Shown here piece by piece: positions 36,671-46,046 of a stretch of DNA of 64,000 bases. The stretch's first letter is position 1, and every line of letters begins with the position of its first letter. Location of the stretch: positions 7,221 through 71,220 of the forward strand of contig CBDCUO010000045.1 of NCBI GenBank assembly GCA_965222705.1, written 5' to 3'. The position numbers and the translations under genes are program-made. The notes beneath the pieces are model-generated. The model had not been told where the DNA came from. It made no database searches and saw nothing but the letters and a program-made list of their open reading frames with translations. Origin of the DNA: JAFMDF01 sp965222705. GTDB taxonomy: Bacteria; Bacteroidota; Bacteroidia; Chitinophagales; Saprospiraceae.

Positions 36671-37078
36671 AATATTTATCCTATCTGATAGCCTAAACTT
36701 ATTAAACGATACGTTGGACATGAACTTGTCCATCAGGAATTATCAGCGAGAAATCAAAAATGACAGCCTTTTATTAGACCATTTAATTTATGGAAAGCCT
36801 TATGATGCATAGCAGAAAATGAAATGCCTTATTATCGACATCACCTTTCCAAACTAAAAAATGGGATTGATAAGTATTTAGAAACCGATTCAGTAGCCTA
36901 TCGAAACAATGAATTACACAAAACTTATCAATTGAGTTTTGGTGAAGAGGGCAGATGTCCGGAATTAGTAGCCTCTGCTTTTTCCTTTTCCCCTGAATCT
37001 TATCAACAATTATTAGAAGATAGAACCCTGCATCGAACCTTAATAGAAGCTAGAGAAGATAAAAATCTATCTTGTTAG
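36671..37078 (+). pseudogene. Hypothetical gene fragment with a frameshift
   Basis: One frame reads DSLNLLNDTLDMNLSIRNYQ ... LIYGKPYDA, stop near 36811. The neighbouring frame continues ENEMPYYRHHLSKLKNGIDK to REDKNLSC at 37078 (84 codons from ATG 36824). The two pieces join smoothly, suggesting one small broken gene of mainly helical, polar protein. The family is not recognised. Confidence 0.35.
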
Positions 37079-37127
37079 AATTTTATTTGCCAGCTCAAGA
37101 ACAAGCTTTGACCGTAAGAAAGGCTAT

Positions 37128-37361
37128 TACTTTGTAAACTAAATTTCTTAATTTTTTGAACATGTCTTTTTCTCCAACTCTTCGTTGCGTACGCCAAAGT
37201 CGCCTTGATAGCTACGGCTATGGCCAGCCCACCCGTTTCGGTTCACTCACTCAAAAGCTCATCGAGCTTTTGCCCTTCGGGTTCGTTCGCTCATGTTCGC
37301 GCCTTGATTTGAAGGAAAATTCAAAGCTCAAAAAGTTTAATAAACTTTTATTTACAAAGTA
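37128..37361. repeat. Element bounded by 11-bp inverted repeats
   Basis: TACTTTGTAAA (37128-37138) and TTTACAAAGTA (37351-37361) are perfect inverted repeats around ~210 bp of higher G+C sequence. The interior includes AAAAGCTC at CGAGCTTTTG (a hairpin) and CTTGATAGCTACGGCTATGG. It has no credible gene and looks like a small dispersed repeat. The remaining bases to 37433 contain nothing recognisable. Confidence 0.5.
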
Positions 37362-37433
37362 CTAGTATCCAAGAATTAAAAAAATTTGAATAAAAAACAC
37401 ACCAACGTATAGTTAAGGATGACGAAATATACC

Positions 37434-39863
37434 CTAACCTTGTCTTCTAGCCCGACGTTGTTCTTCTGCTGCCCCAGTAGTTCTTCGTCTTGCACCTTGC
37501 ACCGTATGCTTCCCAAAACGATAGGTAAAAGAAAGTGTCCCAATTCTGGTTTCTCGATAGCTGGTATAGCTTTGATTAATATTTCCAAATTGAGTAGTCC
37601 CTCTTGGGAAACCCGTCCAGAAAATATCTCGGACATTCAGGCGCAAGGAGCCTTTTCCATCCAATAGCCTTTTTTGTACACCTGCGGTCACTTGTCCAAA
37701 TGGTCGAATATCTGTAATGGTCAGCCTGTTTTTGTGCACATAAAAACCACCCAATTCGATACTAAATCCATTGCCTAGGCGAAAGGAATTAATTGCATTA
37801 AAACTAAAAGAAAGCGGATTGCTATCCAGTAATTCAAACCCTGCCACTTCTCCTTTGAAATGATTTTTGAAAATATTGACATTGGCATTGCCCGTCCACC
37901 ATTTCGCAATATTGAGCGGAATATTAAAGGTAAGTGATATATTTTCCAATTGTGCTAGATTAATAATGCCTACAATGGTCGTTTTTTGAGCATCGTCTTG
38001 CAGAAAAACATTGGTGATATTATTATCCCTAATGCTGTAACTGAGTGTGGTGGTAAATCGTTGTTTAAAAGTATGCGACAATTCCAGCGCATAGGTTAGC
38101 TGAGGCTGCAAAAAAGGATTGCCTTCCCGAAAGGTCGTTGGGTCCACAAAAGCACGGAAGGGATTTAATTGTTGGTAATTCGGACGGTTGATGCGTCTGC
38201 TCAAAGAAAGCCCCCAAAGGTGTTTTTGAGAAGGGGTATAATTCAGAAAAGCACTTGGAAACAACTGCGTATAATTGCGCTTAAAGGTAGAATCGGTAGT
38301 AATTTGCTCCCCTTTGGCAATGGTTTGTTCCGTTCGCAAACCCAGTTGCAACTGCCATTTTCCAAGTTGTTTATTCCAATTAAGATAAGCTGCATTGATA
38401 TTTTCGTGATAGATAAAATGATTACTTTGGCGGGTGTCCAAAATTTCTTCCTCCTTTTCAAAAATGAAATATTGCAAATCATTATCCGTCTTGACCCAAC
38501 TCGCCTTTGCCCCCGTTTCTAGGGTTCCTGCTTTCCCCAAAGGATGCGTGTAATCTACTTTGACAGCATACAAATTTAAAAAGCCGGCTACATCGCCTCT
38601 CAAATAATTTTGATTATCAAAAATGCCCGCTGTATTCACAAAATTGCTGATAAATAACTGGTCGGCACTATTCCGATAACGGGCATAATCAATATCTGTA
38701 TTTAAGGATTTTCCGAGTTGGTCAAACTGATGCCGCAGGTTTAAGTTAAGGGTATAATGATACCAATTGTCTTGCAAATCACTAAGGGTTGAAAACTGAC
38801 CAACGGGATGGTTATTATTGAATACTTGGGTTTGATTCCTTCCTTCCGTGTTAAAACGATTGCTATGTCCACTCGCCAACAAACCAATGATGGTCTTTTT
38901 GGTTGGAAAAAAATCAATGCCGACACGGGGCGCATGGGTTTTATAAGGAATGATTTGATTGTTTTCTTGGTCTAAGGTAGTTGTTGATAAGTCAGACTCT
39001 GCAAACCGTCGAGTGATAAAAATATCTGTAAAATACCTGCGCCAAGAATAGCTGTAATTAGAAAAGATATTCCAATATTTATCTCGATAATTCCAATTAA
39101 TACTGCCATTGGCTTTCCCATACCTTCCTTGTCCATAAGAAAGGGTCGCACTACCATTAGTGCCATGCCGCTTATCCCGTTTCATCACAATATTGATAAT
39201 ACCCGCACTTCCTTCTGCATCATAACGGGCAGATGGGTTGCTGATAATTTCAATTTTTTCAATCGCATCAGCCGTTGTTCCACGCAATAGATTGGATAAC
39301 TCTGTACCCGATAAGCGAACCTGTTTGCCGTCCATTTGTAGGATGACGCCTGTTTTACCTTTAAGGGAAATATTGTCATTGGCATCAATAAACACACTCG
39401 GCGACCGTTCCAATACTTCCAATGCCGAAGCACCAGCATTGACGATACTATTTTCCACATTGACGACTATTTTATCCAAATGTCGTTCGATAAAAGGTTT
39501 TTTGCTTGTAACGGTTGCCGCTTCCAAATTGACCGCAGTGGGTAGGAGTTGGAGTTTATCAAGTATATGATTGGACTGTTGGGTGGAAAGACTAAAAGGA
39601 GGAGAATAATTGGGAGCGTAGCCCATAAAAGAGGCTTGGATAAAGTATTGACCTGCTCGGGATAATTCTATCTGAAAAGTCCCATCTTCTTGGCTTAAGG
39701 CCCCTTTGACCAAGGCACTATCTTGGCTCTGATGCAGCGTGATATTGGCAAATTCAATGGGTTGACTATTTTCGTCTTGAACCATTCCTCGTACCACAAA
39801 TGGCTGCCCTTGTAGTACCCATATATATAAACAGGTAGATAAAGTGAGTATTAACTTCTTCAT
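37434..39863 (-). CDS. Outer-membrane beta-barrel protein, TonB-dependent-receptor-like with CarboxypepD_reg domain
   Basis: 809 aa. Signal peptide (residues 1-19), then a carboxypeptidase-regulatory-like beta-sandwich (~24-100, FANITLHQSQDS ... FMGYAPNYSPPF). A plug-like domain (~120-230) includes VLERSPSVFIDANDNISLKG and IEKIEIISNPSARYDAEGSA, then GIINIVMKRD. The remaining ~580 residues form an outer-membrane barrel of the OMP_b-brl_3 type, ending in an arginine-rich tail (RRRTTGAAEEQRRARRQG) rather than the usual aromatic residue. It probably mediates uptake or surface interaction. It is not SusC-like in length, and no SusD is adjacent. The AraC-type regulator upstream is 69 bp away on the same strand. 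Confidence 0.87.
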   Translation of the reverse strand: MKKLILTLSTCLYIWVLQGQPFVVRGMVQDENSQPIEFANITLHQSQDSALVKGALSQEDGTFQIELSRAGQYFIQASFMGYAPNYSPPFSLSTQQSNHILDKLQLLPTAVNLEAATVTSKKPFIERHLDKIVVNVENSIVNAGASALEVLERSPSVFIDANDNISLKGKTGVILQMDGKQVRLSGTELSNLLRGTTADAIEKIEIISNPSARYDAEGSAGIINIVMKRDKRHGTNGSATLSYGQGRYGKANGSINWNYRDKYWNIFSNYSYSWRRYFTDIFITRRFAESDLSTTTLDQENNQIIPYKTHAPRVGIDFFPTKKTIIGLLASGHSNRFNTEGRNQTQVFNNNHPVGQFSTLSDLQDNWYHYTLNLNLRHQFDQLGKSLNTDIDYARYRNSADQLFISNFVNTAGIFDNQNYLRGDVAGFLNLYAVKVDYTHPLGKAGTLETGAKASWVKTDNDLQYFIFEKEEEILDTRQSNHFIYHENINAAYLNWNKQLGKWQLQLGLRTEQTIAKGEQITTDSTFKRNYTQLFPSAFLNYTPSQKHLWGLSLSRRINRPNYQQLNPFRAFVDPTTFREGNPFLQPQLTYALELSHTFKQRFTTTLSYSIRDNNITNVFLQDDAQKTTIVGIINLAQLENISLTFNIPLNIAKWWTGNANVNIFKNHFKGEVAGFELLDSNPLSFSFNAINSFRLGNGFSIELGGFYVHKNRLTITDIRPFGQVTAGVQKRLLDGKGSLRLNVRDIFWTGFPRGTTQFGNINQSYTSYRETRIGTLSFTYRFGKHTVQGARRRTTGAAEEQRRARRQG

Positions 39864-39932
39864 CGAGTGATTTCTTTAAATCACAAAGATGGAAGAAGGG
39901 ACAGGTAAAAAATAGTAAAAATTCGACAGTCT

Positions 39933-40913
39933 TCAATGATGATTAACACCATACTTATACTTGTACTCCGAAGGCGTCATACCCGTTAGTCTTTTAAATA
40001 TCATTCTAAAAGTAGCCCCATCTTTATATCCACATTGAAAGATGATTTCATTGATGGTATCCGATTTTTTTTCCAACATTCTTTTGGCTGCTTCGATTCT
40101 GACTTGCTGTAAATATTCAATTGGGGTGATGCCAGTGGCGTTTTTAAATCGGCGGATTAATGTGCGTGGACTAAAAGCAAATTTTTTGGCCAAAACCGCC
40201 ATAAAAATTTCTTCATCATAGTGTTGTTCCATATATTCTTGCAGCTTTTTAATAGCAATATCATCGTGGTGGTACAGTTGGTTCAAAATCATGAAGGGTC
40301 TTTGCGAATTTCTATTCAGGTCCACCTGAAAAGATTTGGATAGCCAAATGGCTGTTTCCCTATCAACAAATTTTTCTACCAAATATAATAGCAAGTTCAA
40401 AGAAGAAAAAGCGCCCGCGCTGGTATAGATGCCATCTTCATCTGTCACAATCTTTTCATTTTCTAGTAGGGCTTGGGGAAATCTTATGGAAAAATCGCTG
40501 GAGAATGCCCAATGGGTCGTACATTTTTTGCCATTTAAGGTTCCTGCCGCTGCTAGCAAAAAAGCCCCGGTACACATACTCGCCAATTCTGTCTGTTGGT
40601 CTTCATGTTGATTTTTTAACCATTGAATCAATCGGCTATTTTCTTTCAGCGGCTGCTCCATATCCCCGATGAAGCCCGGCACAATGATGAGGTCAATGTC
40701 GGAGGATAAGTCCTTGATAAGTGTGGCTTTAAAGCCGAAAAGACCATTGTACAGCCAGTTGACGCTGGTTTGACTGGCCAGTTCCAAATCAAAAACAGGT
40801 GGTTTATTAATGGATAGCTGATACCTATTTGCCTGCGACAGAAAAAAATAGGCAGACATAATACCGTCTGGTAAAACCTCTCCTTTTGGTATAATAATTA
40901 CTGTTTTAATCAT
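39933..40913 (-). CDS. GlxA-type regulator (DJ-1/PfpI domain plus AraC HTH)
   Basis: 326 aa. Residues ~1-185 are a DJ-1/PfpI-like domain with the nucleophile-elbow region LASMCTGAFLLAAAGTLNGK, followed by CTTHW. Residues ~215-322 are AraC DNA-binding: FMAVLAKKFAFSPRTLIRRF and INEIIFQCGYKDGATFRMIF with the MTPSEYKYKY ending. Such proteins activate genes in response to amines or quaternary ammonium compounds in other bacteria; the ligand here is unknown. Divergent from the small barrel gene at 41001. Confidence 0.9.
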   Translation of the reverse strand: MIKTVIIIPKGEVLPDGIMSAYFFLSQANRYQLSINKPPVFDLELASQTSVNWLYNGLFGFKATLIKDLSSDIDLIIVPGFIGDMEQPLKENSRLIQWLKNQHEDQQTELASMCTGAFLLAAAGTLNGKKCTTHWAFSSDFSIRFPQALLENEKIVTDEDGIYTSAGAFSSLNLLLYLVEKFVDRETAIWLSKSFQVDLNRNSQRPFMILNQLYHHDDIAIKKLQEYMEQHYDEEIFMAVLAKKFAFSPRTLIRRFKNATGITPIEYLQQVRIEAAKRMLEKKSDTINEIIFQCGYKDGATFRMIFKRLTGMTPSEYKYKYGVNHH

Positions 40914-41000
40914 TGGCGTAAATACCTTTATAAATTGGCAAATTTACATGATTTATCCTATTAATTATGGATTAATTTTGTAATACTAAATTGTAAGCAT

Positions 41001-41675
41001 TTGAAATCAATCATTCACCTGACTTTCGCCTTTCTTTTATTGAGTCTCAAAAGCTCTGGGCAGTCCACAGACTGGTCTATATCTCTTTCTTTAGGTATGA
41101 TTCTTCCTTATGGCGAATTTGAAGTCATCCGACCTAATGGTAAAACCGTTCAAACCGATATTGAGTCGGGCTTCGGTTTTCAATTGGGGGTATGCAAGCA
41201 ATTGAACGCTAAATGGTCGCTAGAGGTGGGAACAGGCTTTGGTTCCAAGCATAGCTTTTCCATTGTTCAGAATTTTCCGGATGGCTCGGATTTTGCAGCG
41301 GCTGACCGCCTAAAGCCTACTTTTCTCTATATAAAGGGTAATTATAAAGTACTAAACAAAAAAGCCATACAGGTCGGGATGGCTTTAAATTTAGGCTATG
41401 TGCTGTTTAATGACATCGTGCTGCCGAGTGCTGGTCCGCCTTATGACAGGGTTGCGCCTTTAGTTATTGATTCGAAAAATAAATGGGGAATGGGGTTAGG
41501 AGTAAATACGCTAAAAAAAATAAATCAACGGTTAAGCGCAAAAGCGGCTTTAGACCTATTCATCAATAGGTATCAGGGCGTTTTTGCGACTGAAGATGAC
41601 GCTGACCCATTTAGCGATATAGATTTGGGATTTAATCCAATTAGAATGTCGGTGGGATTGCTATATCACCTTTAA
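41001..41675 (+). CDS. Small outer-membrane beta-barrel protein
   Basis: 224 aa from TTG 41001, which directly precedes the signal peptide (IIHLTFAFLLLSLKSSGQS); no ATG is available. The mature protein alternates amphipathic strands with an aromatic C-terminus (NPIRMSVGLLYHL), as in OmpW/porin-family barrels of 8 strands. The family match is by pattern only. It is 42 bp upstream of the serine hydrolase gene on the same strand. Confidence 0.7.
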   Translation: MKSIIHLTFAFLLLSLKSSGQSTDWSISLSLGMILPYGEFEVIRPNGKTVQTDIESGFGFQLGVCKQLNAKWSLEVGTGFGSKHSFSIVQNFPDGSDFAAADRLKPTFLYIKGNYKVLNKKAIQVGMALNLGYVLFNDIVLPSAGPPYDRVAPLVIDSKNKWGMGLGVNTLKKINQRLSAKAALDLFINRYQGVFATEDDADPFSDIDLGFNPIRMSVGLLYHL

Positions 41676-41717
41676 CAAAGTCCAATTTTTTATAAAAAAT
41701 CACTAAAAATATCACTC

Positions 41718-42923
41718 ATGAAAAGACTGTTTTTTTTGTTATTATTGGCTTTACCCCAACTAATAACGGCTCAAATGGCTTCTCAAAACAAAAATGGTTA
41801 TACTAACCTAATCAACCGATTCCATGAATATGTGGATAATGGAGAATTGGCAGGAACCGTCATTTTTCTGGAAAAAAATGGTGTTCTAACCAAAGATGCC
41901 TATGGCTACCAAGATATAGAAACCCAAACCCCTCTTTCAGAAAATAGTATCTTTCGGCTGGCCTCTATGACCAAGCCACTAGTCGCAACAGCCACCATGC
42001 AGTTAGTCGAGCAGGGCAAAATAAACTTGGATGATCCCGTTGCAAATTATATCCCCCAAGTAGCGCAAATGCGTATTTATGACGGCACAGAAACAGGCAG
42101 AAAACCCCATGTTACCATGACCATTCGCCAATTGCTATCGCATACATCGGGTAGCACCAGCAGTCTAGATTTTTCAGCTGCCGGAAAGGCAACGGACAAA
42201 GTGTTTGCTCAGAGAAAGATAACCAGCCTAGAGGAATTGGTCGAATCAATATGTAGCACCCAACTCGCCTTTGAACCCGGTGAAGGCTGGTCTTATGGCT
42301 TTAGCAATGACTTATTGGCCTATATTATTGAAAAAGTTACGGGAACGACCATTGACGACTATCTGAATGAATATATTCTAAAGCCACTTGAAATGCACCA
42401 TACGGGTTTTCATGTAAAGAACGTGGCCTCGCTCACTTCCGTTTATGCTACGAATCCAGAGGGAGGGCTTAAGGCGATCGAAACTGCAGCAAAAAGCAGA
42501 TATGTCAACGGGAAAAATATGGCTCGTGGCAATGGCGGATTGGCTGGCACCGCCGGCGATTACCTCAATTTCTGTCGCATGATTCTAAATAATGGGACTT
42601 TTAAAGATAAAGTTATTTTAAAGCCTTCCTCTTTAAAAATCATGATGGAAAACGTAGTGCCAGCGCAATATTTTCCAATAAAAGTAGCTACCAATGAAAT
42701 GATTGGTCAGGGTTATGGGTTGGGATTTGGCGTTGTGCTAGATAATTCTCCATTTGGTACGAAAGGGGATGTTTATTGGCCTGGTGCTTTATATACCTAT
42801 TTCTTCGTCAGCCCCGAAAATAAGGCGATCGGGATTTTTATGACCCAACTTTATGATATGAATAAAATGGGAATGATTTGGGAATTTCATGACTTGGCGA
42901 CCAAAGCCTTATACTGGAAATAA
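41718..42923 (+). CDS. Secreted beta-lactamase-family serine hydrolase
   Basis: 401 aa. Signal peptide LFFLLLLALPQLITAQ. Class C/EstB-like fold: nucleophile motif SxxK in ASMTKPLVAT, tyrosine motif in WSYGFSNDLLAYI (the esterase-type Y-x-x-S rather than Y-x-N) and a late GGLAGTAGDYL glycine-rich stretch. The length is standard. It probably hydrolyses an ester or a D-amino-acid peptide in the periplasm; activity as a true beta-lactamase is unlikely. Its stop overlaps the start of the next gene by one base (TAATG), implying coupled translation. Confidence 0.88.
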   Translation: MKRLFFLLLLALPQLITAQMASQNKNGYTNLINRFHEYVDNGELAGTVIFLEKNGVLTKDAYGYQDIETQTPLSENSIFRLASMTKPLVATATMQLVEQGKINLDDPVANYIPQVAQMRIYDGTETGRKPHVTMTIRQLLSHTSGSTSSLDFSAAGKATDKVFAQRKITSLEELVESICSTQLAFEPGEGWSYGFSNDLLAYIIEKVTGTTIDDYLNEYILKPLEMHHTGFHVKNVASLTSVYATNPEGGLKAIETAAKSRYVNGKNMARGNGGLAGTAGDYLNFCRMILNNGTFKDKVILKPSSLKIMMENVVPAQYFPIKVATNEMIGQGYGLGFGVVLDNSPFGTKGDVYWPGALYTYFFVSPENKAIGIFMTQLYDMNKMGMIWEFHDLATKALYWK

Positions 42924-43636
42924 TGGCGGTCTTACCCCGCATTATGGCTAATAACGGAGGTAGAGTCCCCTGGGAAGTTCATCGGTACTTGCAACTAAGA
43001 TTGTCCTTTGGCGGACTTGCTTTTGCCTTAAAGTGGAATAAGGCAGGAACAACCACAAGGGATATTTTAATAGATATTTCCAACCAGAAGGTCACGTTTT
43101 ATGACTTTCCTTCCAAAGGAAAAATCGGTACCTGGCAATCGGGTGCCGTTTCTATTGATACCTGGGTAAGACATAAGCCGAGAGAATACTTTTCCCATTG
43201 GAGAAGAACCTTTTACTGGGATGATTTGGACTTGCTTTATTTTGCCGGATATGCCTGTTTCAACTATTTTGTTTTTCCTTATATTTTGGTCAACCAACAT
43301 TGTCAGGTCATGAGCACCCAAAAAGTAACATATCAAAATAAAAGCCTGTTAAGATTGGATGTTGAATTTGGGTCGGAAATGCCTACCCATTCTCAATACC
43401 AGGCATTTTATTTTGATGCGGAGGGTCGCCTAATACGACATGACTACAACCCCGAAGTGTTTATGTTATCTGCCAAAGCTGCCCATTTGTGTTTTCATCA
43501 TACAAAAGTTAATGGCGTATGGTTTCCCATACAGAGAAAAGTGTTACCCCGTAAATCGGATGGAGGTCATGCTTCCCGTCCGATTTTGGTTTGGATAAAC
43601 GTTGAAAGCATTCAGTTTTTAAAAGAAAAAAATTGA
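42923..43636 (+). CDS. Hypothetical protein coupled to the serine hydrolase
   Basis: 237 aa. The family is not recognised. No signal peptide or TM helix. The composition is rich in W, Y and H with alternating strands (DILIDISNQKVTFYDFPSKG, QAFYFDAEGRLIRHDYNP, GVWFPIQRKVLPR), suggesting a beta-barrel or START/LolA-like sheet. The phrase EGRLIRHDY, with the following VNGVWFP, is like the lipid-binding sheet proteins used to measure outer-membrane material. Translation is probably coupled to the upstream hydrolase through TAATG. Confidence 0.6.
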   Translation: MAVLPRIMANNGGRVPWEVHRYLQLRLSFGGLAFALKWNKAGTTTRDILIDISNQKVTFYDFPSKGKIGTWQSGAVSIDTWVRHKPREYFSHWRRTFYWDDLDLLYFAGYACFNYFVFPYILVNQHCQVMSTQKVTYQNKSLLRLDVEFGSEMPTHSQYQAFYFDAEGRLIRHDYNPEVFMLSAKAAHLCFHHTKVNGVWFPIQRKVLPRKSDGGHASRPILVWINVESIQFLKEKN

Positions 43637-43729
43637 CAAAGCTAGTTCTCAAAGCAAATGGGAACTTAAAAATAGAATGCGAAGTTATTTCGGTAGTTAA
43701 GAACTATTTTACTCGCTGAAATTGAAATT

Positions 43730-44494
43730 ATGTGCCCGAAAAAAAGCTACCGAATCTGGTTTACCCAGCGAAATGGTAGCACCCTTTTGTGTAAAGGATT
43801 GGAGTCAACAGGCATTGCCGGCATACCAGGCGAATATTTTAACCTGATTAATACCGATTCATTAAGTGAACAACATGGTGTACAAACCTACGAGGAGTTA
43901 AAAGCAAAACTTTGGCAATTAGGCACTTCCAAAAATGGCATATTTGGTATTAAGCATTCTTGGTTCGCCGACCGACATGAAAAGATAAGTCGAGAAATCG
44001 CCGCATTAAGAGGCTGGGCTGCCACTCCCTCTATCAACCACGAGATATTATTTGCAGACCTTTTTCCCAATTGTAAGCATATTTACCTAACTCGGCGCAA
44101 TAAGGTACGGCAGGCCGTTTCTTGGTGGAAGGCTATTCAGGACGATGTCTGGCATCTTGAAAAGGGGAAAGCGCACCAAAATGATGCCGCTTTTTATGAG
44201 GAAAAATATGACTTTAATGCTTTAAACCATTTATTTAAAGAAGCAACTCTTAGAGAATGTGCCATTCAAGCTTATTTCAGCCAATATAGCATTACTGCCT
44301 TGACGCTGGTCTATGAAGATTTTATACAGGACTTTGAAGGCACTATTAGAAAAGTTGTGGATTACCTGGAAATAGATGCCTCCGATTTTACAGTCGGCGG
44401 CTTTTACTACAAAAAGACCGCTAGTACTGGTTCTGAACTATGGGTGCAGCGGTTTAGGAGGGAGTTGCAGGAAGGGATGCAACAGATCTGGTGA
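43730..44494 (+). CDS. Stf0-family sulfotransferase
   Basis: 254 aa. The N-terminus shows the PAPS-binding loop FTQRNGSTLLCKGLESTGIA with the following PGEYF, characteristic of Stf0 (trehalose 2-sulfotransferase-like). The second PAPS element is in HIYLTRRNKVRQAVSWWKA. Conserved features continue to LTLVYEDFIQDFEGTIRKV, as in Stf0 proteins. The usual RSGS is RNGS here. It would transfer sulfate from PAPS to a sugar or lipid acceptor in the cytoplasm; the acceptor is unknown and no PAPS synthesis genes are nearby. 93 bp after the hypothetical gene. Confidence 0.85.
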   Translation: MCPKKSYRIWFTQRNGSTLLCKGLESTGIAGIPGEYFNLINTDSLSEQHGVQTYEELKAKLWQLGTSKNGIFGIKHSWFADRHEKISREIAALRGWAATPSINHEILFADLFPNCKHIYLTRRNKVRQAVSWWKAIQDDVWHLEKGKAHQNDAAFYEEKYDFNALNHLFKEATLRECAIQAYFSQYSITALTLVYEDFIQDFEGTIRKVVDYLEIDASDFTVGGFYYKKTASTGSELWVQRFRRELQEGMQQIW

Positions 44495-44574
44495 TTTTCC
44501 TACGAAAGCCTTGTGTCGCTACCGAAATATAGATATTAGGATGAATGTCTTTTTCATATCGGGCTAGATATAGC

Positions 44575-44817
44575 TTAATCAAGCTGCTCTAAAATACGAC
44601 TAATTCTCTGATTGCCTGGATTTAAATTCAAGGCTTTTTGATAAAATACTTTTGCTTCCGCTGGTTTTTCTATTTGCAACAAACATTCTCCATAACTATC
44701 ATAAACATTAAAGGAGTTGGGAAATAATTCCATATTCAATTTGAATAAGCCGACAGCTTGCTCCAGGTTTTTTTTGCGTAAAAAATGATAGCCCAAACTA
44801 TTGATGGGTCTTTCCAA
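44575..44817 (-). pseudogene. TPR tail of a lost serine hydrolase
   Basis: 80 codons from TTG 44817 to 44575: INSLGYHFLRKKNLEQAVGL, FPNSFNVYDSYGECLLQ, KVFYQKALNLNPGNQR. This is the stereotyped C-terminal tail (RPINxLGYxLL ... NAFDSLGEAY ... NPxN) of many Bacteroidota secreted hydrolases. Nothing upstream continues it, so it is a 3' remnant. Confidence 0.65.
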
Positions 44818-44934
44818 ATCAGCAGGTATTAGTTATTTTGCAAATAAGCCTATGCAAAATTGATTTTTTTTTCTTGCTTAGGGAAAAAAACACCTCGCTT
44901 CGTTGTCAAATGCAAAATTTCTGGAAAAACAGTG

Positions 44935-45495
44935 ATGTTGAATAGCAAAATAAGCCAACAATCCAAAATTTCTACTGAATCCGAACTAATGGCAGCTTGT
45001 CGGAGGGGAGAGGCAATAGCATTTAGGAAGGTAATGGCCCAGCATCAATACCAGGTTCGGGCAACGGTTCTCAGTATGTTGGGCGATACAACAGAGGCGG
45101 AAGATATGGCGCAAGAAACTTTTATCCATTTTTTTGAATCGATACAAGATTTTCGAGAAGAGGCAAAAATTGGAACTTATCTGACCCGCATTGCTATCAA
45201 CCTTTCTTTGAATGAAATCAAGCGCAGAAAACGGAAAAGCCGTTGGCTCACTTTTATAAAAAAAGAAGCGGTAGCTGTAACCGCCGAACAGGAACAATGG
45301 GACACCAAACAATGGGTGCATCAAGCGTTGCAATTATTAGAACCGGCGTTTCGTGCCGTAGTGGTTTTGAGAATACTGGATGGCTATTCTGTCAAAGAGA
45401 CTGCCCAAATATTGCAATTGCCGCAAGGAACGGTAGCATCTCGCTTGGCTAGAGGGCAGCAAAAATTGAAAACTATTTTAGAAAAAATATTATGA
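44935..45495 (+). CDS. ECF-type RNA polymerase sigma factor
   Basis: About 186 aa from ATG 44935 (MLNSKISQQSK); an upstream in-frame ATG at 44860 would add 25 atypical residues. Region 2 (~20-95) includes LGDTTEAEDMAQETFIHFFE and FREEAKIGTYLTRIAINLS. Region 4 (~120-180) includes LLEPAFRAVVVLRILDGYSV and LPQGTVASRLARGQQKL. It overlaps the next gene by ATGA (45492-45495). It is the first gene of a block that continues with an anti-sigma-like protein and, further on, an ABC exporter, which it may control. Confidence 0.92.
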   Translation: MLNSKISQQSKISTESELMAACRRGEAIAFRKVMAQHQYQVRATVLSMLGDTTEAEDMAQETFIHFFESIQDFREEAKIGTYLTRIAINLSLNEIKRRKRKSRWLTFIKKEAVAVTAEQEQWDTKQWVHQALQLLEPAFRAVVVLRILDGYSVKETAQILQLPQGTVASRLARGQQKLKTILEKIL

Positions 45496-45905
45496 AAAAA
45501 AATTGGAAAAACGACTTGGATTTATTGATTTATTCACTTGATAATGAACTGACAGAAGCAGAGCAAGCGCAATTGGATACTGCGTTGGTGGCCTCCGCTA
45601 TATTACGAGAAGAACGCAGGAAATATTTAAAAATGAAGACGTTAGTTGCCGACCTGTCTTTTTCAGAATCACCGCAATTTGCCGAGCAGGTGCTACAAAA
45701 ATGGAAGGATAGGCAGCCTAGAAATAATTTCCAACAACAACTAATACAGTTGTTTCCTCGGGTAGCAGCGGCTGCTATTTTGGTGTTTTTTACTCTATGG
45801 TTAGGTATTCAGTATGCCGGAATAACGATGGATTTAGAAGGCGTTCTTTTGGTCGGAGCAATTACACCTGACGAGGCGATTCAATTATTGTCGAAATGTA
45901 ACTAA
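45492..45905 (+). CDS. Anti-sigma-factor-like membrane protein
   Basis: 137 aa, overlapping the sigma factor stop by four bases, the classic position of a cognate anti-sigma factor. Residues ~1-80 are cytoplasmic and helical (LLIYSLDNELTEAEQAQLDT), followed by a single TM helix at ~93-110 (AAAAILVFFTLWLGIQYAG) and a short external tail. There is no HxxxCxxC zinc motif. It would hold the sigma factor at the membrane until a signal arrives. Confidence 0.8.
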   Translation: MKKNWKNDLDLLIYSLDNELTEAEQAQLDTALVASAILREERRKYLKMKTLVADLSFSESPQFAEQVLQKWKDRQPRNNFQQQLIQLFPRVAAAAILVFFTLWLGIQYAGITMDLEGVLLVGAITPDEAIQLLSKCN

Positions 45906-46032
45906 CTAGGAGTCAGGCGTTAAGAGTCAGAGTGTTTAAGGTAAAAAAGGTAGTATTTCCTTTAATCGAAGGCGAAATTATTCTCATTTTTTGAATATTT
46001 ACCTGACCCCTGATTGTTGACTCCTAACTAGT
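45901..46032. repeat. Imperfect inverted repeat (30-bp arms, 72-bp spacer)
   Basis: The arm 45901-45930 (core AACTAGGAGTCAGG) pairs with 46003-46032 (core TTGACTCCTAACTAGT), about 21 of 30 positions. It fills the gap between the anti-sigma-like gene and the next gene and could be a readthrough-reducing structure or a small repeat. Confidence 0.45.
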
Positions 46033-46046
46033 AAAATATAATAATT

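Noticed and set aside
37156..37365. 69-codon open frame
   Set aside because: It lies inside a palindromic, repeat-like block bounded by inverted repeats, with no protein-like pattern; treated as repeat DNA.
37434..39863. SusC-type glycan receptor
   Set aside because: At 809 aa it is shorter than SusC, its plug resembles OMP_b-brl_3 proteins, there is no SusD neighbour and it is remote from the glucan locus.
41718..42923. Antibiotic-resistance beta-lactamase
   Set aside because: The motif spacing (SMTK and WSYGFSND) is that of esterase/DD-peptidase-like serine hydrolases common in Bacteroidota.
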